A stretch of 64,000 nt of DNA from contig CABUKE010000001.1 of the NCBI GenBank assembly GCA_902492065.1, forward strand, positions 62,001-126,000. Reading direction: 5' to 3'. The DNA is from an uncultured Eubacteriales bacterium. Its GTDB lineage: Bacteria > Bacillota > Clostridia > UBA1381 > UMGS1253. How positions within the stretch are numbered: the first letter of the stretch is position 1; the number at the start of each line of letters is the position of its first letter. A model generated the notes under the pieces. It made no database searches. It had not been told where the DNA came from and worked only from the letters and a program-made list of their open reading frames with translations. Shown piece by piece: positions 50,803 through 59,568 of the stretch. A program made the position numbers and the translations under genes.

Positions 50803-51588
50803 TTGAAGATTTTTGTTTTTTCGAGAAATAACCTGATTTTTTATGCCGCGCTGGTTGTGGTTCTGGCCGGATTAATCGGCCTGCGCGGGAGCGGCGACCT
50901 TGCGGCAGTGAACACGAATGCAAGGCTTTTGCCAATCTACAGCGTCAAAACGCCGGAAAAATGCGTGTCGATTACGTTTGATTCAGCGTGGGAGGACGCG
51001 GATACGGCGGACATTCTTGCCGTGCTTGAAAAATACAACGCAAAGGCCACGTTTTTTGTGACAGGGGACTACTTGGACCGGTGCGGCGCGTCGGCAAAGG
51101 CGTTTTTTGACGCGGGGCACGAGATTGCGAACCACTCTGACCAGCATCCGCACCCGAACCAGATGACGCGTCAGGAGTTAGAGGCCGACACCAAGGCGTG
51201 TGAGGAGAAGATTTTTGCCCTGACCGGCAAGGCCAACACGCTGTACCGCTCGCCATACGGCGAGTATAACAACCAGACCGTGGAAACGATAAATGGTATG
51301 GGGTATTCGTTTATTCAGTGGGACGTTGACAGCCTTGACTATAAGGGGCTGAGCGCGCAGGAGATTGAAAAGCGCGTGTGCGACAAGGTCAAAAACGGCT
51401 CAATCATCCTGTTCCATACCGGAACGAAAACCGGGACGACTGCCGCCGCTCTGGAGGCCGTGCTTGCAAACCTGTCTGCGCAGGGGTATCAGTTTAAGCC
51501 GGTGAGCGAGCTGATTTATACGGAGAATTACACGATTGACAACAGCGGGCGGCAGATAAAGCAGGCACAACCCGCGCCCGCGCAATAG
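50803..51588 (+). CDS. Polysaccharide deacetylase, PdaB-like
   Basis: 261 residues from the TTG at 50803, 8 bases after GGGAGGAGG. One N-terminal anchor helix (NLIFYAALVVVLAGLIGL), then a NodB domain: SITFDSAWEDADT (metal Asp; canonical TFDDG is altered to TFDSAW as in PdaB), ANHSDQHPHP (HxxxH-like metal site), YRSPYGEYN and ILFHTG. PdaB-type proteins act in spore cortex or wall peptidoglycan deacetylation in B. subtilis, where the altered TFDDG is also found. Confidence 0.85.
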   Translation: MKIFVFSRNNLIFYAALVVVLAGLIGLRGSGDLAAVNTNARLLPIYSVKTPEKCVSITFDSAWEDADTADILAVLEKYNAKATFFVTGDYLDRCGASAKAFFDAGHEIANHSDQHPHPNQMTRQELEADTKACEEKIFALTGKANTLYRSPYGEYNNQTVETINGMGYSFIQWDVDSLDYKGLSAQEIEKRVCDKVKNGSIILFHTGTKTGTTAAALEAVLANLSAQGYQFKPVSELIYTENYTIDNSGRQIKQAQPAPAQ

Positions 51589-51591
51589 TAG

Positions 51592-51620
51592 TTGTAAAAT
51601 GAAGCGTTTTGTGCTAAAAT
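51592..51620 (+). promoter_or_regulatory. Predicted promoter for tsaC-ywlE-rimI-tsaD
   Basis: TTGTAA (51592-51597), 17-base spacer, TAAAAT (51615-51620). Confidence 0.5.
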
Positions 51621-51654
51621 AAAATAAAGTACAAAATAAGGAAGTTTTATACAT

Positions 51655-52707
51655 ATGGATACAAAAGAAATCACACTTGACCCGTCGCATATCGACCTGT
51701 CACTCGCCGCAGAGGCGGGGGCCGTCTTGCGGCGCGGGGGGCTAGTCGCGTTTCCGACGGAAACGGTTTACGGGCTGGGCGCAAACGCGCTCGACGAGCA
51801 GGCTGTGCGTAGCATTTTTTTAGCGAAGGGGCGCCCCAGCGACAACCCACTCATCGTCCATGTTGCGGACGCAACCGACGTTGCGCCATTAGTGAAGGAG
51901 GTTCCGCCGGCGGCACGGCGCGTCATGGAGCACTTCTGGCCCGGACCGATTAGCATTATTCTGAAAAAGTCGGATAAAATCAATGACGCCGTGAGCGCGG
52001 GGCTTGACACGGTGGCGTTACGGATGCCGTCGCACCCGGTGGCGCGCGCTGTGATCCGCGCTGCGGGCGTGCCGGTTGCCGCGCCGTCGGCGAACACGTC
52101 GGGCAAGCCGTCGCCCACGGCGGCGAAGCATGTGCGCGACGACATGTACGGGAAGATTGACCTCATCATTGACGGCGGGCGGTGCGGCGTCGGTGTGGAG
52201 TCGACGGTGCTCGACCTGTCGGGCGACATGCCCGCCATCCTGCGCCCCGGCGGCGTGACGGTGGAGATGTTGCGTCCAGTGATTGGGCCGGTCATCAGCC
52301 CGCGCGCTACTGTTTCTGACAAAGACACGCCCAAGTGTCCGGGTATGAAGTACAAGCACTATGCGCCGGACGCGGAGGTTATCGTGCTCGAGTATACGGG
52401 CGCGCTTGACCATACGCGGCTTGCATCCCTGGTGGGGCGCGCACGCGAGGAAGGAAAGCGCGCTGGCGTTTTAAGCTGTGAAAATACGGGTAATTTATAT
52501 AATGCGGATTTGTTTTTCTACGGCGGCGCGACCTCGCCGGAATATGCGGCGAACCTGTTTTACGCGCTACGCGCCTTTGACGAGGCGGGCGTGGACATTG
52601 TGTACTGTCCCATGCGGCTTGGCGACGACATGTCGGTGGCGGTACGCAACCGGCTCTACAAGGCCGCTGCTGGAAATGTGATACCATTTGATAAAGGAAA
52701 TGGATGA
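51655..52707 (+). CDS. tsaC: L-threonylcarbamoyladenylate synthase (Sua5 type)
   Basis: 350 residues: YrdC domain (FPTETVYGLGANALDE, KGRPSDNPLIVHV, VPVAAPSANTSGKPSPT) to about residue 205, a linker, then the C-terminal Sua5 domain starting KCPGMKYKHYAPDA. It makes threonylcarbamoyl-AMP from Thr, bicarbonate and ATP for the t6A37 tRNA modification. It is first in an operon that ends with tsaD; tsaB and tsaE are not in the window. Confidence 0.93.
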   Translation: MDTKEITLDPSHIDLSLAAEAGAVLRRGGLVAFPTETVYGLGANALDEQAVRSIFLAKGRPSDNPLIVHVADATDVAPLVKEVPPAARRVMEHFWPGPISIILKKSDKINDAVSAGLDTVALRMPSHPVARAVIRAAGVPVAAPSANTSGKPSPTAAKHVRDDMYGKIDLIIDGGRCGVGVESTVLDLSGDMPAILRPGGVTVEMLRPVIGPVISPRATVSDKDTPKCPGMKYKHYAPDAEVIVLEYTGALDHTRLASLVGRAREEGKRAGVLSCENTGNLYNADLFFYGGATSPEYAANLFYALRAFDEAGVDIVYCPMRLGDDMSVAVRNRLYKAAAGNVIPFDKGNG

Positions 52708-52710
52708 GAG

Positions 52711-53169
52711 ATGAATATTTTACTTGTTTGTACGGGAAATACGTGCCGTTCGCCCATGGCGGAGGCGATTTTGAAGCAGATTGCAGAGGAGGACCACACA
52801 GTGCAGGTGCTCTCCGGCGGGCTGGCTGCTGCCGAGGGTATGCCGGCGAGCGAAAATGCGGTGCTTGCCATGCAGGAAATGGGACTTGACATCAGCGCCC
52901 ACACGGCGAAAAACATCCATGCTTCCGTCGTACGGGAGGCAGATTTGATTTTGACCATGACGCAGGCGCATAAGCGCGCGCTGATCCAGCTTTTTGGCCC
53001 GGAGGCGGAAAAAAAGACCTACGCGCTGCTCGAGTACATTGGACAGCCGGGCGACATAGCCGACCCATTCGGGCGGGATTTAGACGTTTACCGCGCGTGC
53101 GCGGCGCAATTAAAAGCTGTGCTTTCCAAAGTGTATGATAAGATACGGGGGGAGCGCCGTGACGTATGA
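52711..53169 (+). CDS. ywlE: Protein arginine phosphatase (YwlE-like low-molecular-weight phosphatase)
   Basis: 152 residues. Active-site loop CTGNTCRS at 7-14; Thr11 in this loop is the residue known to tune YwlE to phospho-arginine. DPFGRDLDVY near the C-terminus provides the general-acid Asp. YwlE reverses McsB protein-arginine phosphorylation, a mark for ClpCP. No mcsB or clpC here. Placed between tsaC and rimI, as in several Bacillota. Confidence 0.88.
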   Translation: MNILLVCTGNTCRSPMAEAILKQIAEEDHTVQVLSGGLAAAEGMPASENAVLAMQEMGLDISAHTAKNIHASVVREADLILTMTQAHKRALIQLFGPEAEKKTYALLEYIGQPGDIADPFGRDLDVYRACAAQLKAVLSKVYDKIRGERRDV

Positions 53170-53599
53170 GATTGCGCCGCTGGAGCCGCGACACGTGCCC
53201 GACCTTGCGGAGTTAGAGAAGCTATGCTTTGCCGTGCCGTGGCCGGAGCAGGCATTTTGGGAAGAGATAGAAAACCCGCTTGCACGCTACAGCGTCGTAC
53301 TGTGCGGCGGCGAAATTGTAGGCTATGCCGGGTACTGGCACATTGTAGACGAGGGTCATATTACAAATATTGCCGTCCACCCGGCCCACCGCAGGCGTGC
53401 GCTGGCGTCGCGCCTGATAGACAATATGCTGGCACAGGCGACGGCGGCGGGTATCCGTCTGCTGACGCTCGAGGTGCGCGCGTCGAACGCGCCGGCGATT
53501 GCACTGTACCGCAAGTTCGGCTTTTGCGAGGCTGGTGTGCGGAAACGCTACTACAGCGACAACGGCGAGGATGCGTGGATTATGACAAAAGAATGGTGA
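53159..53599 (+). CDS. rimI: Ribosomal protein S18 alanine N-acetyltransferase RimI
   Basis: 146 residues from the GTG at 53159 (GGGGGAG upstream), overlapping ywlE by 11 bases. GNAT motifs: [24 protein letters not shown] (acetyl-CoA loop) and [20 protein letters not shown], a RimI-like pattern. It acetylates the N-terminus of S18; adjacency to tsaD is common. Confidence 0.9.
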   Translation: MTYEIAPLEPRHVPDLAELEKLCFAVPWPEQAFWEEIENPLARYSVVLCGGEIVGYAGYWHIVDEGHITNIAVHPAHRRRALASRLIDNMLAQATAAGIRLLTLEVRASNAPAIALYRKFGFCEAGVRKRYYSDNGEDAWIMTKEW

Positions 53600-53603
53600 T
53601 TTG

Positions 53604-54629
53604 ATGGAACAGAAGAAGGATAGTTTGATACTGGCGATTGAAAGCTCTTGTGACGAGACAGCCGCCGCAGTTGTAAAAAACGGACGCGACGTACTGTCCA
53701 ACGTCATCAACTCGCAGATTGATATACATAAGCGGTACGGCGGCGTCGTACCGGAGATTGCGTCGCGCTGCCACTTGGAGGCGATCGACACGGTAATCGA
53801 CGAGGCGCTCGCGCAGGCGGGCGTGACGCTGGGCGCGCTCGACGCGGTGGCGGTGACGTATGGGCCGGGGCTGGTCGGCGCTCTGCTGGTCGGCGTTTCA
53901 GAGGCGAAGGCTATTGCCTACGCGGCAAAGAAGCCCCTGATTGCCGTCCACCATATCCGAGGGCATATCATGGCGAACCTGATTGCCCATAAGGAATTAG
54001 AGCCGCCGTTTCTCTGCCTTGTTGCGTCCGGCGGGCACAGCCATATCGTGCATGTGAAGAGTTACACCGACTTTTCCGTGCTGGGCCGCACCTGTGACGA
54101 CGCGGCAGGGGAAGCGTACGACAAGGTGGCGCGCGTGCTCGGGCTTGGGTATCCGGGCGGCCCACTCATCGACAAATTGGCAAAGGAGGGCGACCCGGCG
54201 GCGGTGCAGTTCCCGCGCGTCCGTATGGCGAACCCGCTCGACTTCAGCTTCAGTGGCGTCAAAACGGCGGTCATCAATCATTTGCATAAGTTAGAGCAGA
54301 AGGGCGAGGCGTATAATAAGGCCGACATTGCGGCAAGCTTCCAGGCGGCTGTTGTCGACGTGCTTTGCAGCCATACGGTGCAGGCCGCGCGCGAAGTCGG
54401 CGCGGACAAGTGTGCGCTTGCCGGCGGCGTGGCGGCGAACAGCGCGCTGCGGGCGCAGATGGAGCGCGTATGCGGGGAGCATGGAATTTCGTTTTACGTG
54501 CCGCCGATGGCGCTGTGTACGGACAATGCGGCCATGATCGGCTGTGCGGCGTACTACCAGTATTTGCGCGGCGACTTTGCCGGCCTCGATTTAAACGCTG
54601 TGGCGAGCTTGGAGCTTGGGACGGCATAG
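53604..54629 (+). CDS. tsaD: tRNA N6-adenosine threonylcarbamoyltransferase TsaD
   Basis: 341 residues. ASKHA fold: [14 protein letters not shown] at the start, [20 protein letters not shown], metal ligands His117 and His121 in [16 protein letters not shown] and the last ligand region [10 protein letters not shown]. Transfers the threonylcarbamoyl group from the TsaC product to A37 of ANN-decoding tRNAs, with TsaB/TsaE. Final gene of the operon. Confidence 0.95.
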   Translation: MEQKKDSLILAIESSCDETAAAVVKNGRDVLSNVINSQIDIHKRYGGVVPEIASRCHLEAIDTVIDEALAQAGVTLGALDAVAVTYGPGLVGALLVGVSEAKAIAYAAKKPLIAVHHIRGHIMANLIAHKELEPPFLCLVASGGHSHIVHVKSYTDFSVLGRTCDDAAGEAYDKVARVLGLGYPGGPLIDKLAKEGDPAAVQFPRVRMANPLDFSFSGVKTAVINHLHKLEQKGEAYNKADIAASFQAAVVDVLCSHTVQAAREVGADKCALAGGVAANSALRAQMERVCGEHGISFYVPPMALCTDNAAMIGCAAYYQYLRGDFAGLDLNAVASLELGTA

Positions 54630-54646
54630 CGTGCAGACAATACCTG

Positions 54647-54675
54647 TTGCTATTTTGGAAACCGTGTGGTATAAT
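54647..54675 (+). promoter_or_regulatory. Predicted promoter for darA-holB-ricT
   Basis: TTGCTA (54647-54652), 17-base spacer, TATAAT (54670-54675). Confidence 0.65.
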
Positions 54676-54750
54676 GAAAGTGCAGGAAACTGTAATAAAA
54701 TGTATGTTAGTTGCAGAAATAGATAATAACACGGTAAAGGAGGATGTTTT

Positions 54751-55080
54751 ATGAAACTGATACTTGCAATCGTACACGACGAGGACGGCTCGAAGGTTAT
54801 GAGCGAGCTGAATAAGCAGGGCTTTAGTGTGACGAAGCTGGCGACTACGGGCGGCTTTCTGAAGGCGGGCAACATGACGCTTTTGGTCGGCACGAGCGAG
54901 CAGAACGTGCAGACGGTTATCGACATCATCAAGTCCAAGAGTGAAACGAGAAAGCAGATCATCAGTACGCCGGTTCCGATGTCGGGGCTCGGGTCGGGGT
55001 ATACGCCGTATCCGGTCGAGGTTGAGGTTGGCGGCGCAACAATCTTTGTCGTAGATGTAGAAAGGTTTGAGAAGGTATAA
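54751..55080 (+). CDS. darA: Cyclic-di-AMP receptor DarA (PstA)
   Basis: 109 residues of the PII-like fold: MKLILAIVHDEDGSKVMSEL, the flexible loop TGGFLKAGNMTLLVG (Thr and Gly contacts to c-di-AMP in known structures) and the long B-loop KQIISTPVPMSGLGSGYTPY. It binds the second messenger made by CdaA (16210-17064); the target is not known. AAAGGAGG precedes the ATG. It overlaps holB by one base. Confidence 0.93.
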   Translation: MKLILAIVHDEDGSKVMSELNKQGFSVTKLATTGGFLKAGNMTLLVGTSEQNVQTVIDIIKSKSETRKQIISTPVPMSGLGSGYTPYPVEVEVGGATIFVVDVERFEKV

Positions 55081-56096
55081 TGCCGCTTGTAAGGCCGAAT
55101 GTGGAGGAAGGGCTGCTCCGCGGCCTGCTCGGCGCCCTTGTGGAGGGGACGAACGTCCACGCCTATCTGTTTGAAGGCGAGGAGGGGCTTCCCACGCGGG
55201 AAACGGCCCGCTACTTTGCGGCGGCTCTTCTGTGCGAAGGTGCAGGGGAGCCGCCTTGCGGCATGTGCGAAAGCTGTATCCAGGCGGCGGGCGGCAATAA
55301 CCCCGATTTGCAGAGTCTGTCGCTCTCGGATATTACGGCGAAAAAGAGCGTCGGCGCAGACGAAATCCGCGCCGTTATTTCGGATGTATATACAAAACCG
55401 TTTCACGCGGCGCGCAAGGTCTATATCATTGAGGACGGCGACGCGCTGACACCGCAGGCGCAGAACGCCATGCTCAAAATTCTCGAGGAACCGCCCTCCT
55501 ATGCGGTGTTCATCATTTGTGTCAGCAATGCAGAGCTGATTTTGCCGACGGTGCGCTCGCGCAGCCGGATTGTGCGCTTTGCGCCAAAGTCAGATATACA
55601 GATGGCGCAGTATGTTAAGAATACCTATCCGCATATGTTGGACAAGCTGGATTTTATCGTTTCGTTTTCAGCAGGGATTGCCGGGCGGGCCGACCTGCTG
55701 TGCAGCGGTACGGAGGTCTGGGACCTGCGACGCAAAGCGTTTGATACGCTCCGTTCGTTGCTGCTCGGTACAGACGAGGAGGCGGTTTTTGCCGCCGGCG
55801 ATTTATTTGAGCAGCAGAAAAAGGGCAAAGAGGGCGGCATGGACAACGCGGCGCTTCTGCTCGACTTTATGCTGTCATTTGCGTCGGACTTGCTCCGGCT
55901 ATCGAACGGTACGGAGCAAGGCATTGCGAACCGCGATTTGATGGAGGAACTGCGCGCGGTCTGCGCGCGTGTCAGCCGTGCGCGGCTCGACCATGCGGCG
56001 CGCTGCATTCTGACAGCACAGCAAATGCTGTCGCGCCACGTCAGCCGGAAGGCGGCGGTGCTTTGGCTTGCGGCGGGCATTTTTTATGGAGATTGA
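55080..56096 (+). CDS. holB: DNA polymerase III delta' subunit
   Basis: 338 residues; clamp-loader AAA+ fold lacking an ATP-binding P-loop. Cys-rich zinc segment (CGMCESCIQAAGGNNPDLQ), KVYIIEDGDALTPQAQNAMLKILEEPP and PTVRSRSRIVRF (SRC-like) are typical of delta'. It acts with DnaX and delta to load the sliding clamp. Order darA-holB-ricT matches B. subtilis. Confidence 0.9.
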   Translation: MPLVRPNVEEGLLRGLLGALVEGTNVHAYLFEGEEGLPTRETARYFAAALLCEGAGEPPCGMCESCIQAAGGNNPDLQSLSLSDITAKKSVGADEIRAVISDVYTKPFHAARKVYIIEDGDALTPQAQNAMLKILEEPPSYAVFIICVSNAELILPTVRSRSRIVRFAPKSDIQMAQYVKNTYPHMLDKLDFIVSFSAGIAGRADLLCSGTEVWDLRRKAFDTLRSLLLGTDEEAVFAAGDLFEQQKKGKEGGMDNAALLLDFMLSFASDLLRLSNGTEQGIANRDLMEELRAVCARVSRARLDHAARCILTAQQMLSRHVSRKAAVLWLAAGIFYGD

Positions 56097-56154
56097 ATTT
56101 GCTTCCCCCGGTAGGACAAGCTGGGAGGATTTTCGATAGATAAGGAGAACAAAC

Positions 56155-57024
56155 ATGGTACAAATCGTAGGAGTGCGCTTTAAAAGCGTTGGGAAAATCT
56201 ATTACTTTGACCCGGGCGAGCTGACGCTGGAGGTCGGCGAGTCTGTGATTGTGGAAACCGCGCGCGGCGTGGAGATGGGGACAGTGGCGCTTGCGAACCG
56301 TCTGGTAGATGAGTCGGGTGTGGTGCAGCCGCTCAAGAAGGTGGTGCGCGCCGCGACGCAGGAGGATTTTAACAAAGTAGAAGAAAATAAAAAGAAAGAG
56401 GCCGAAGCGTTCGGCATCTGCGCCGAGAAGATTAAGGCGCATAAGCTGGAGATGAAGCTGGTCGACGTCGAGTATACGTTCGACGGCAGCAAGGTGCTGT
56501 TCTACTTCACGGCGGATGGACGGATCGACTTCCGCGAGCTGGTCAAGGATTTGGCGAGCGTGTTCCGCACGCGCATCGAGCTGCGGCAGATTGGCGTACG
56601 CGACGAGGCGAAGATGATTGGCAGCTATGGCATCTGTGGGCGGAATTTGTGTTGCAGCCAGTTTTTGGGCGACTTTGCGCCCGTCAGTATTAAAATGGCG
56701 AAGGAGCAGGGCCTGTCGCTCAACCCGACCAAGATTTCCGGTACGTGCGGGCGGCTGATGTGCTGCTTAAAATACGAGCAGGAGGCATACGAGGATCTGC
56801 TGAAGGTTACGCCCAAGCAGGGGGCGTTTGTGTCCACGCCGGACGGGAAAGGCACTGTTGTGTCGGTCAATTTGCTCAAAGGAAAGGTCAAGGTCAGCAT
56901 TGACGGCGGACGGGAAAAGCAGGTGACGGAGTTCCCTGTCAAGGACGTCAAGGTGCTGAGCGGCGGCAAGAAAAAAGATACGAAGGAAATTGGCACGGAA
57001 AACGCAAAAACACTTGAAGAATAG
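56155..57024 (+). CDS. ricT: PSP1-domain protein RicT (YaaT)
   Basis: 289 residues. PSP1 core (about 60-150) and the RicT-type Cys set: YGICGRNLCCSQFLGDF and TCGRLMCCLKYEQEAY. In B. subtilis RicT is part of the RicAFT (Y) complex that carries [4Fe-4S] clusters and aids RNase Y-dependent processing and sporulation. The C-terminal Lys-rich tail is variable. A ferredoxin gene follows directly. Confidence 0.9.
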   Translation: MVQIVGVRFKSVGKIYYFDPGELTLEVGESVIVETARGVEMGTVALANRLVDESGVVQPLKKVVRAATQEDFNKVEENKKKEAEAFGICAEKIKAHKLEMKLVDVEYTFDGSKVLFYFTADGRIDFRELVKDLASVFRTRIELRQIGVRDEAKMIGSYGICGRNLCCSQFLGDFAPVSIKMAKEQGLSLNPTKISGTCGRLMCCLKYEQEAYEDLLKVTPKQGAFVSTPDGKGTVVSVNLLKGKVKVSIDGGREKQVTEFPVKDVKVLSGGKKKDTKEIGTENAKTLEE

Positions 57025-57042
57025 AAAGATATCTGCTATAAT
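57014..57042 (+). promoter_or_regulatory. Predicted promoter for ferredoxin-trmN6-rsmI
   Basis: TTGAAG (57014-57019), 17-base spacer, TATAAT (57037-57042), overlapping the ricT stop. It suggests a second start site inside the operon. Confidence 0.5.
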
Positions 57043-57074
57043 GAAAGCAATCTGATAGGCGGGAGGTGTGTTTC

Positions 57075-57245
57075 ATGGCATATAAAATAGAAGATTCGTG
57101 CATCAGCTGCGGCGCTTGCGCAGGGGAATGTCCTGTTAGCTGCATTTCGGAGGGCGACGGCATCTATGTAATCGACGCTGACGCTTGCATCGAGTGCGGC
57201 GCTTGCGCAGACACTTGCCCGGTTGGCGCGCCTGTTCAGGCGTAA
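57075..57245 (+). CDS. Clostridial 2[4Fe-4S] ferredoxin
   Basis: 56 residues with two CxxCxxCxxxC sets (Cys9, 12, 15, 19 and Cys38, 41, 44, 48). A ninth cysteine at 23 replaces the common Gly-Ala after CPV. It is a soluble low-potential electron carrier. GGGAGGTG precedes the ATG. Unusually it lies between ricT and trmN6, where B. subtilis has yabA. Confidence 0.95.
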   Translation: MAYKIEDSCISCGACAGECPVSCISEGDGIYVIDADACIECGACADTCPVGAPVQA

Positions 57246-57331
57246 GGGTCAAAGCAAAGGATTGCCGGCTGCCGTTTGGCGGCCGGTAATTTTCATATAT
57301 AACGAAATTGCAGTATGCAGGCGGTGACGAG

Positions 57332-58063
57332 ATGGCGGAACGGATTGACGATTTGCAATATAAGGGGCTGAAATTGATACAGGATACGGACGGCTTCTGT
57401 TTTGGCGTGGACGCGGTGCTTCTGGCGCATATGGCGAAGAGTGCGCCGTCGGCGCGCACAATTGACTTGTGCAGTGGAAATGGGATTGTTGCCCTTCTGC
57501 TTGCCGGAAAGACGGACACGCCGCATATTACGGCGCTGGAGGTGCAGCAGCGTGCGGCGGAGCTGGCCCGCCGAAGCATGGCGCTCAATGGGCTAGAGGA
57601 GCGCGTTGACGTGGTGCGTGCCAATTTGAAGGAGGCGGACACGCTGTTTGTGCGCGGCAGCTTTGACGTTGTGACGTGCAATCCGCCATATATGAAGGAT
57701 ACCTGCGGGCTGAAAAACGAAAACGAGGCGCTGCGCATTGCGCGCCATGAGGTACTCTGTACGATAGAGGATGTAATCAAAGCGGCGGCGTACCTGCTCC
57801 GCCCGGGCGGGAAGTTGTTTTTGGTGCACCGCCCGGAGCGGCTGGTCGATATCTTTACCGCCATGCGGGAATACCGAATCGAGCCGAAGCGGATGCAGAT
57901 GGTACATCCCTCGTGTGGGAAGCGTGCCAATATCATCTTAGTCGAAGGAAGCGCGCAGGGCGGACGCGAGCTTAAGCTTCTGCCGCCGCTGTACGTATAC
58001 GATGAAAACGGAAACTACACCAAAGAAATCGACGCAATCTATGAAAGGGGGTATGGGATGTGA
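57332..58063 (+). CDS. trmN6: tRNA1(Val) adenine-37 N6-methyltransferase (YabB/TrmN6)
   Basis: 243 residues from the ATG at 57332; an in-frame ATG at 57308 is possible but has no ribosome site. SAM-binding TIDLCSGNGIVALLL (motif I) and the N6-adenine motif NPPY (VVTCNPPYMKD). It lies between the ferredoxin and rsmI, the latter overlapping by 4 bases, as yabB-rsmI do in many Bacillota. Confidence 0.88.
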   Translation: MAERIDDLQYKGLKLIQDTDGFCFGVDAVLLAHMAKSAPSARTIDLCSGNGIVALLLAGKTDTPHITALEVQQRAAELARRSMALNGLEERVDVVRANLKEADTLFVRGSFDVVTCNPPYMKDTCGLKNENEALRIARHEVLCTIEDVIKAAAYLLRPGGKLFLVHRPERLVDIFTAMREYRIEPKRMQMVHPSCGKRANIILVEGSAQGGRELKLLPPLYVYDENGNYTKEIDAIYERGYGM

Positions 58064-58887
58064 GCGGAACGCTTTACCTGTGCGCAACGCCGATTGGTAA
58101 TCTGGGCGACATTACGCAGCGGTGTCTGGACACACTGGCTATGGTGGACCTGATTGCGGCGGAGGATACGCGGCAAACGGTGAAACTGCTGAACCATTTC
58201 CATATTTCCGCCAAAATGACGAGCTATTATGAACACAATAAACGGGATAAGGGCGCGTATCTGCTCTCTCTTTTGCAGGAAGGAAAGAACATTGCCGTCG
58301 TTTCGGACGCGGGCACACCTGGCATTTCCGACCCGGGGGAGGAGCTGGTCGCGGCGTGTATTGCGCAGGGGATTCCGGTGACGAGCGTCCCGGGCGCAGC
58401 GGCTGTCATTTCCGCAGTCGTGACCTCCGGGCTGGCGACGGGGCGGTTCTGTTTTGAGGGGTTTTTATCCGTCAATAAAAAGCAGCGCCGGGAACACCTT
58501 CTAGACATCCGGGATGAGCGGCGCACGATGGTGTTTTATGAGGCGCCGCACAAGCTGCGCGCGACTTTGCAGGATTTATACGACACGCTTGGAGACCGGA
58601 GAATTTCCATCGCGCGCGAGCTGACGAAAAAGTTTGAGGAGATTTGCCTGATGACGCTGTCGCAGGCGATTGAAAAATATGAGCAGACACCGCCAAAGGG
58701 CGAGTTCGCGCTTGTAATCGAGGGGAAGACGGAGCGGGATATGGAAGACTATACAGATCTTTCCATTGAGGAGCATGTGAAACGCTATACCGACACGGGT
58801 ATGAGCGAGATGGAGGCGATCAAGGCGGCGGCGAAGGACCGCGGCCTGCGGAAAAACGAAGTGTACGCCATGATTAAGAAGCGGTGA
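58060..58887 (+). CDS. rsmI: 16S rRNA 2'-O-ribose C1402 methyltransferase RsmI
   Basis: 275 residues starting GTG at 58060. Tetrapyrrole-methylase fold: LYLCATPIGNLGDIT, VSDAGTPGISDPGEELV (the signature), GFLSVNKKQRREHL and FYEAPHKLRATLQDL. Methylates the ribose of C1402 in the decoding centre. Last gene of the darA-to-rsmI cluster. Confidence 0.95.
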   Translation: MSGTLYLCATPIGNLGDITQRCLDTLAMVDLIAAEDTRQTVKLLNHFHISAKMTSYYEHNKRDKGAYLLSLLQEGKNIAVVSDAGTPGISDPGEELVAACIAQGIPVTSVPGAAAVISAVVTSGLATGRFCFEGFLSVNKKQRREHLLDIRDERRTMVFYEAPHKLRATLQDLYDTLGDRRISIARELTKKFEEICLMTLSQAIEKYEQTPPKGEFALVIEGKTERDMEDYTDLSIEEHVKRYTDTGMSEMEAIKAAAKDRGLRKNEVYAMIKKR

Positions 58888-58945
58888 GGGGTGGCAGCAC
58901 AGCATAAGTGTAACAGCTTATGCGAGTGGATAGGGGAGATAAAGT

Positions 58946-59515
58946 ATGAAAAAATATTTAATTCCACTTGCGGTGGCAGCCGGCATACTTGTACTTATCA
59001 TTATCATAAACCCCTTTGGCTTGTTTGACGCGCTGCGGGATCCTTTTATCAGGCCGAATACAGTAGAATTAAACCTGTATGGCAGCTACGCGGTTGATAC
59101 AAGCGGACTGCGGGAATATGATAGAATACGGTCGGGAAACTATGCATATAAAGAATTAAACGAACCATTCACGTATTTTCTTCAGCTTCCTTTGGACAAG
59201 GATATTATAGATACATCCCTACGTGATTTGCAATTTGAGCTGCCGGATGAATTATTGGATTATGTATATTCTTCGGAAGCCAATCATGAATATATGCTGA
59301 TTTCGATTGGGAGACCTTTAAAAGAAATTAAGTATAAAACTACATCATATTATAATCATATAAAGGCAGAAATAACATTTGAAGAGCAGCACCAAAACGA
59401 TATGGCATATGTCTATTTCATAGACAAAAACGTATTTTTCTGGACGTCAGACTATTATGTAATGGATGGCTCGCAGCAAAAGTTTCTTGGACACGGCTTG
59501 TATTTTGTCTACTAA
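58946..59515 (+). CDS. Hypothetical membrane-anchored protein
   Basis: 189 residues with one N-terminal helix (YLIPLAVAAGILVLIIIINPF), then an extracytoplasmic part rich in Tyr, Asp and Ile (YGSYAVDTSGLREYDRI, EEQHQNDMAYVYFIDKN). No family recognised. Its base composition is clearly more AT-rich than the neighbouring rsmI and nrd genes, which might mean recent acquisition or simply a fast-evolving secreted protein. GGGGAG precedes the ATG; a terminator follows. Confidence 0.65.
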   Translation: MKKYLIPLAVAAGILVLIIIINPFGLFDALRDPFIRPNTVELNLYGSYAVDTSGLREYDRIRSGNYAYKELNEPFTYFLQLPLDKDIIDTSLRDLQFELPDELLDYVYSSEANHEYMLISIGRPLKEIKYKTTSYYNHIKAEITFEEQHQNDMAYVYFIDKNVFFWTSDYYVMDGSQQKFLGHGLYFVY

Positions 59516-59534
59516 TTAGTTATATATGCAGTAA

Positions 59535-59568
59535 TAAAAAAGAGGCGGACCCCGCCTCTTTTTTATTC
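59535..59568. terminator. Bidirectional terminator between hypothetical gene and cupin
   Basis: AAAAAAGAGGCGG / CCGCCTCTTTTTT palindrome with a 2-3 base loop. Confidence 0.85.
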
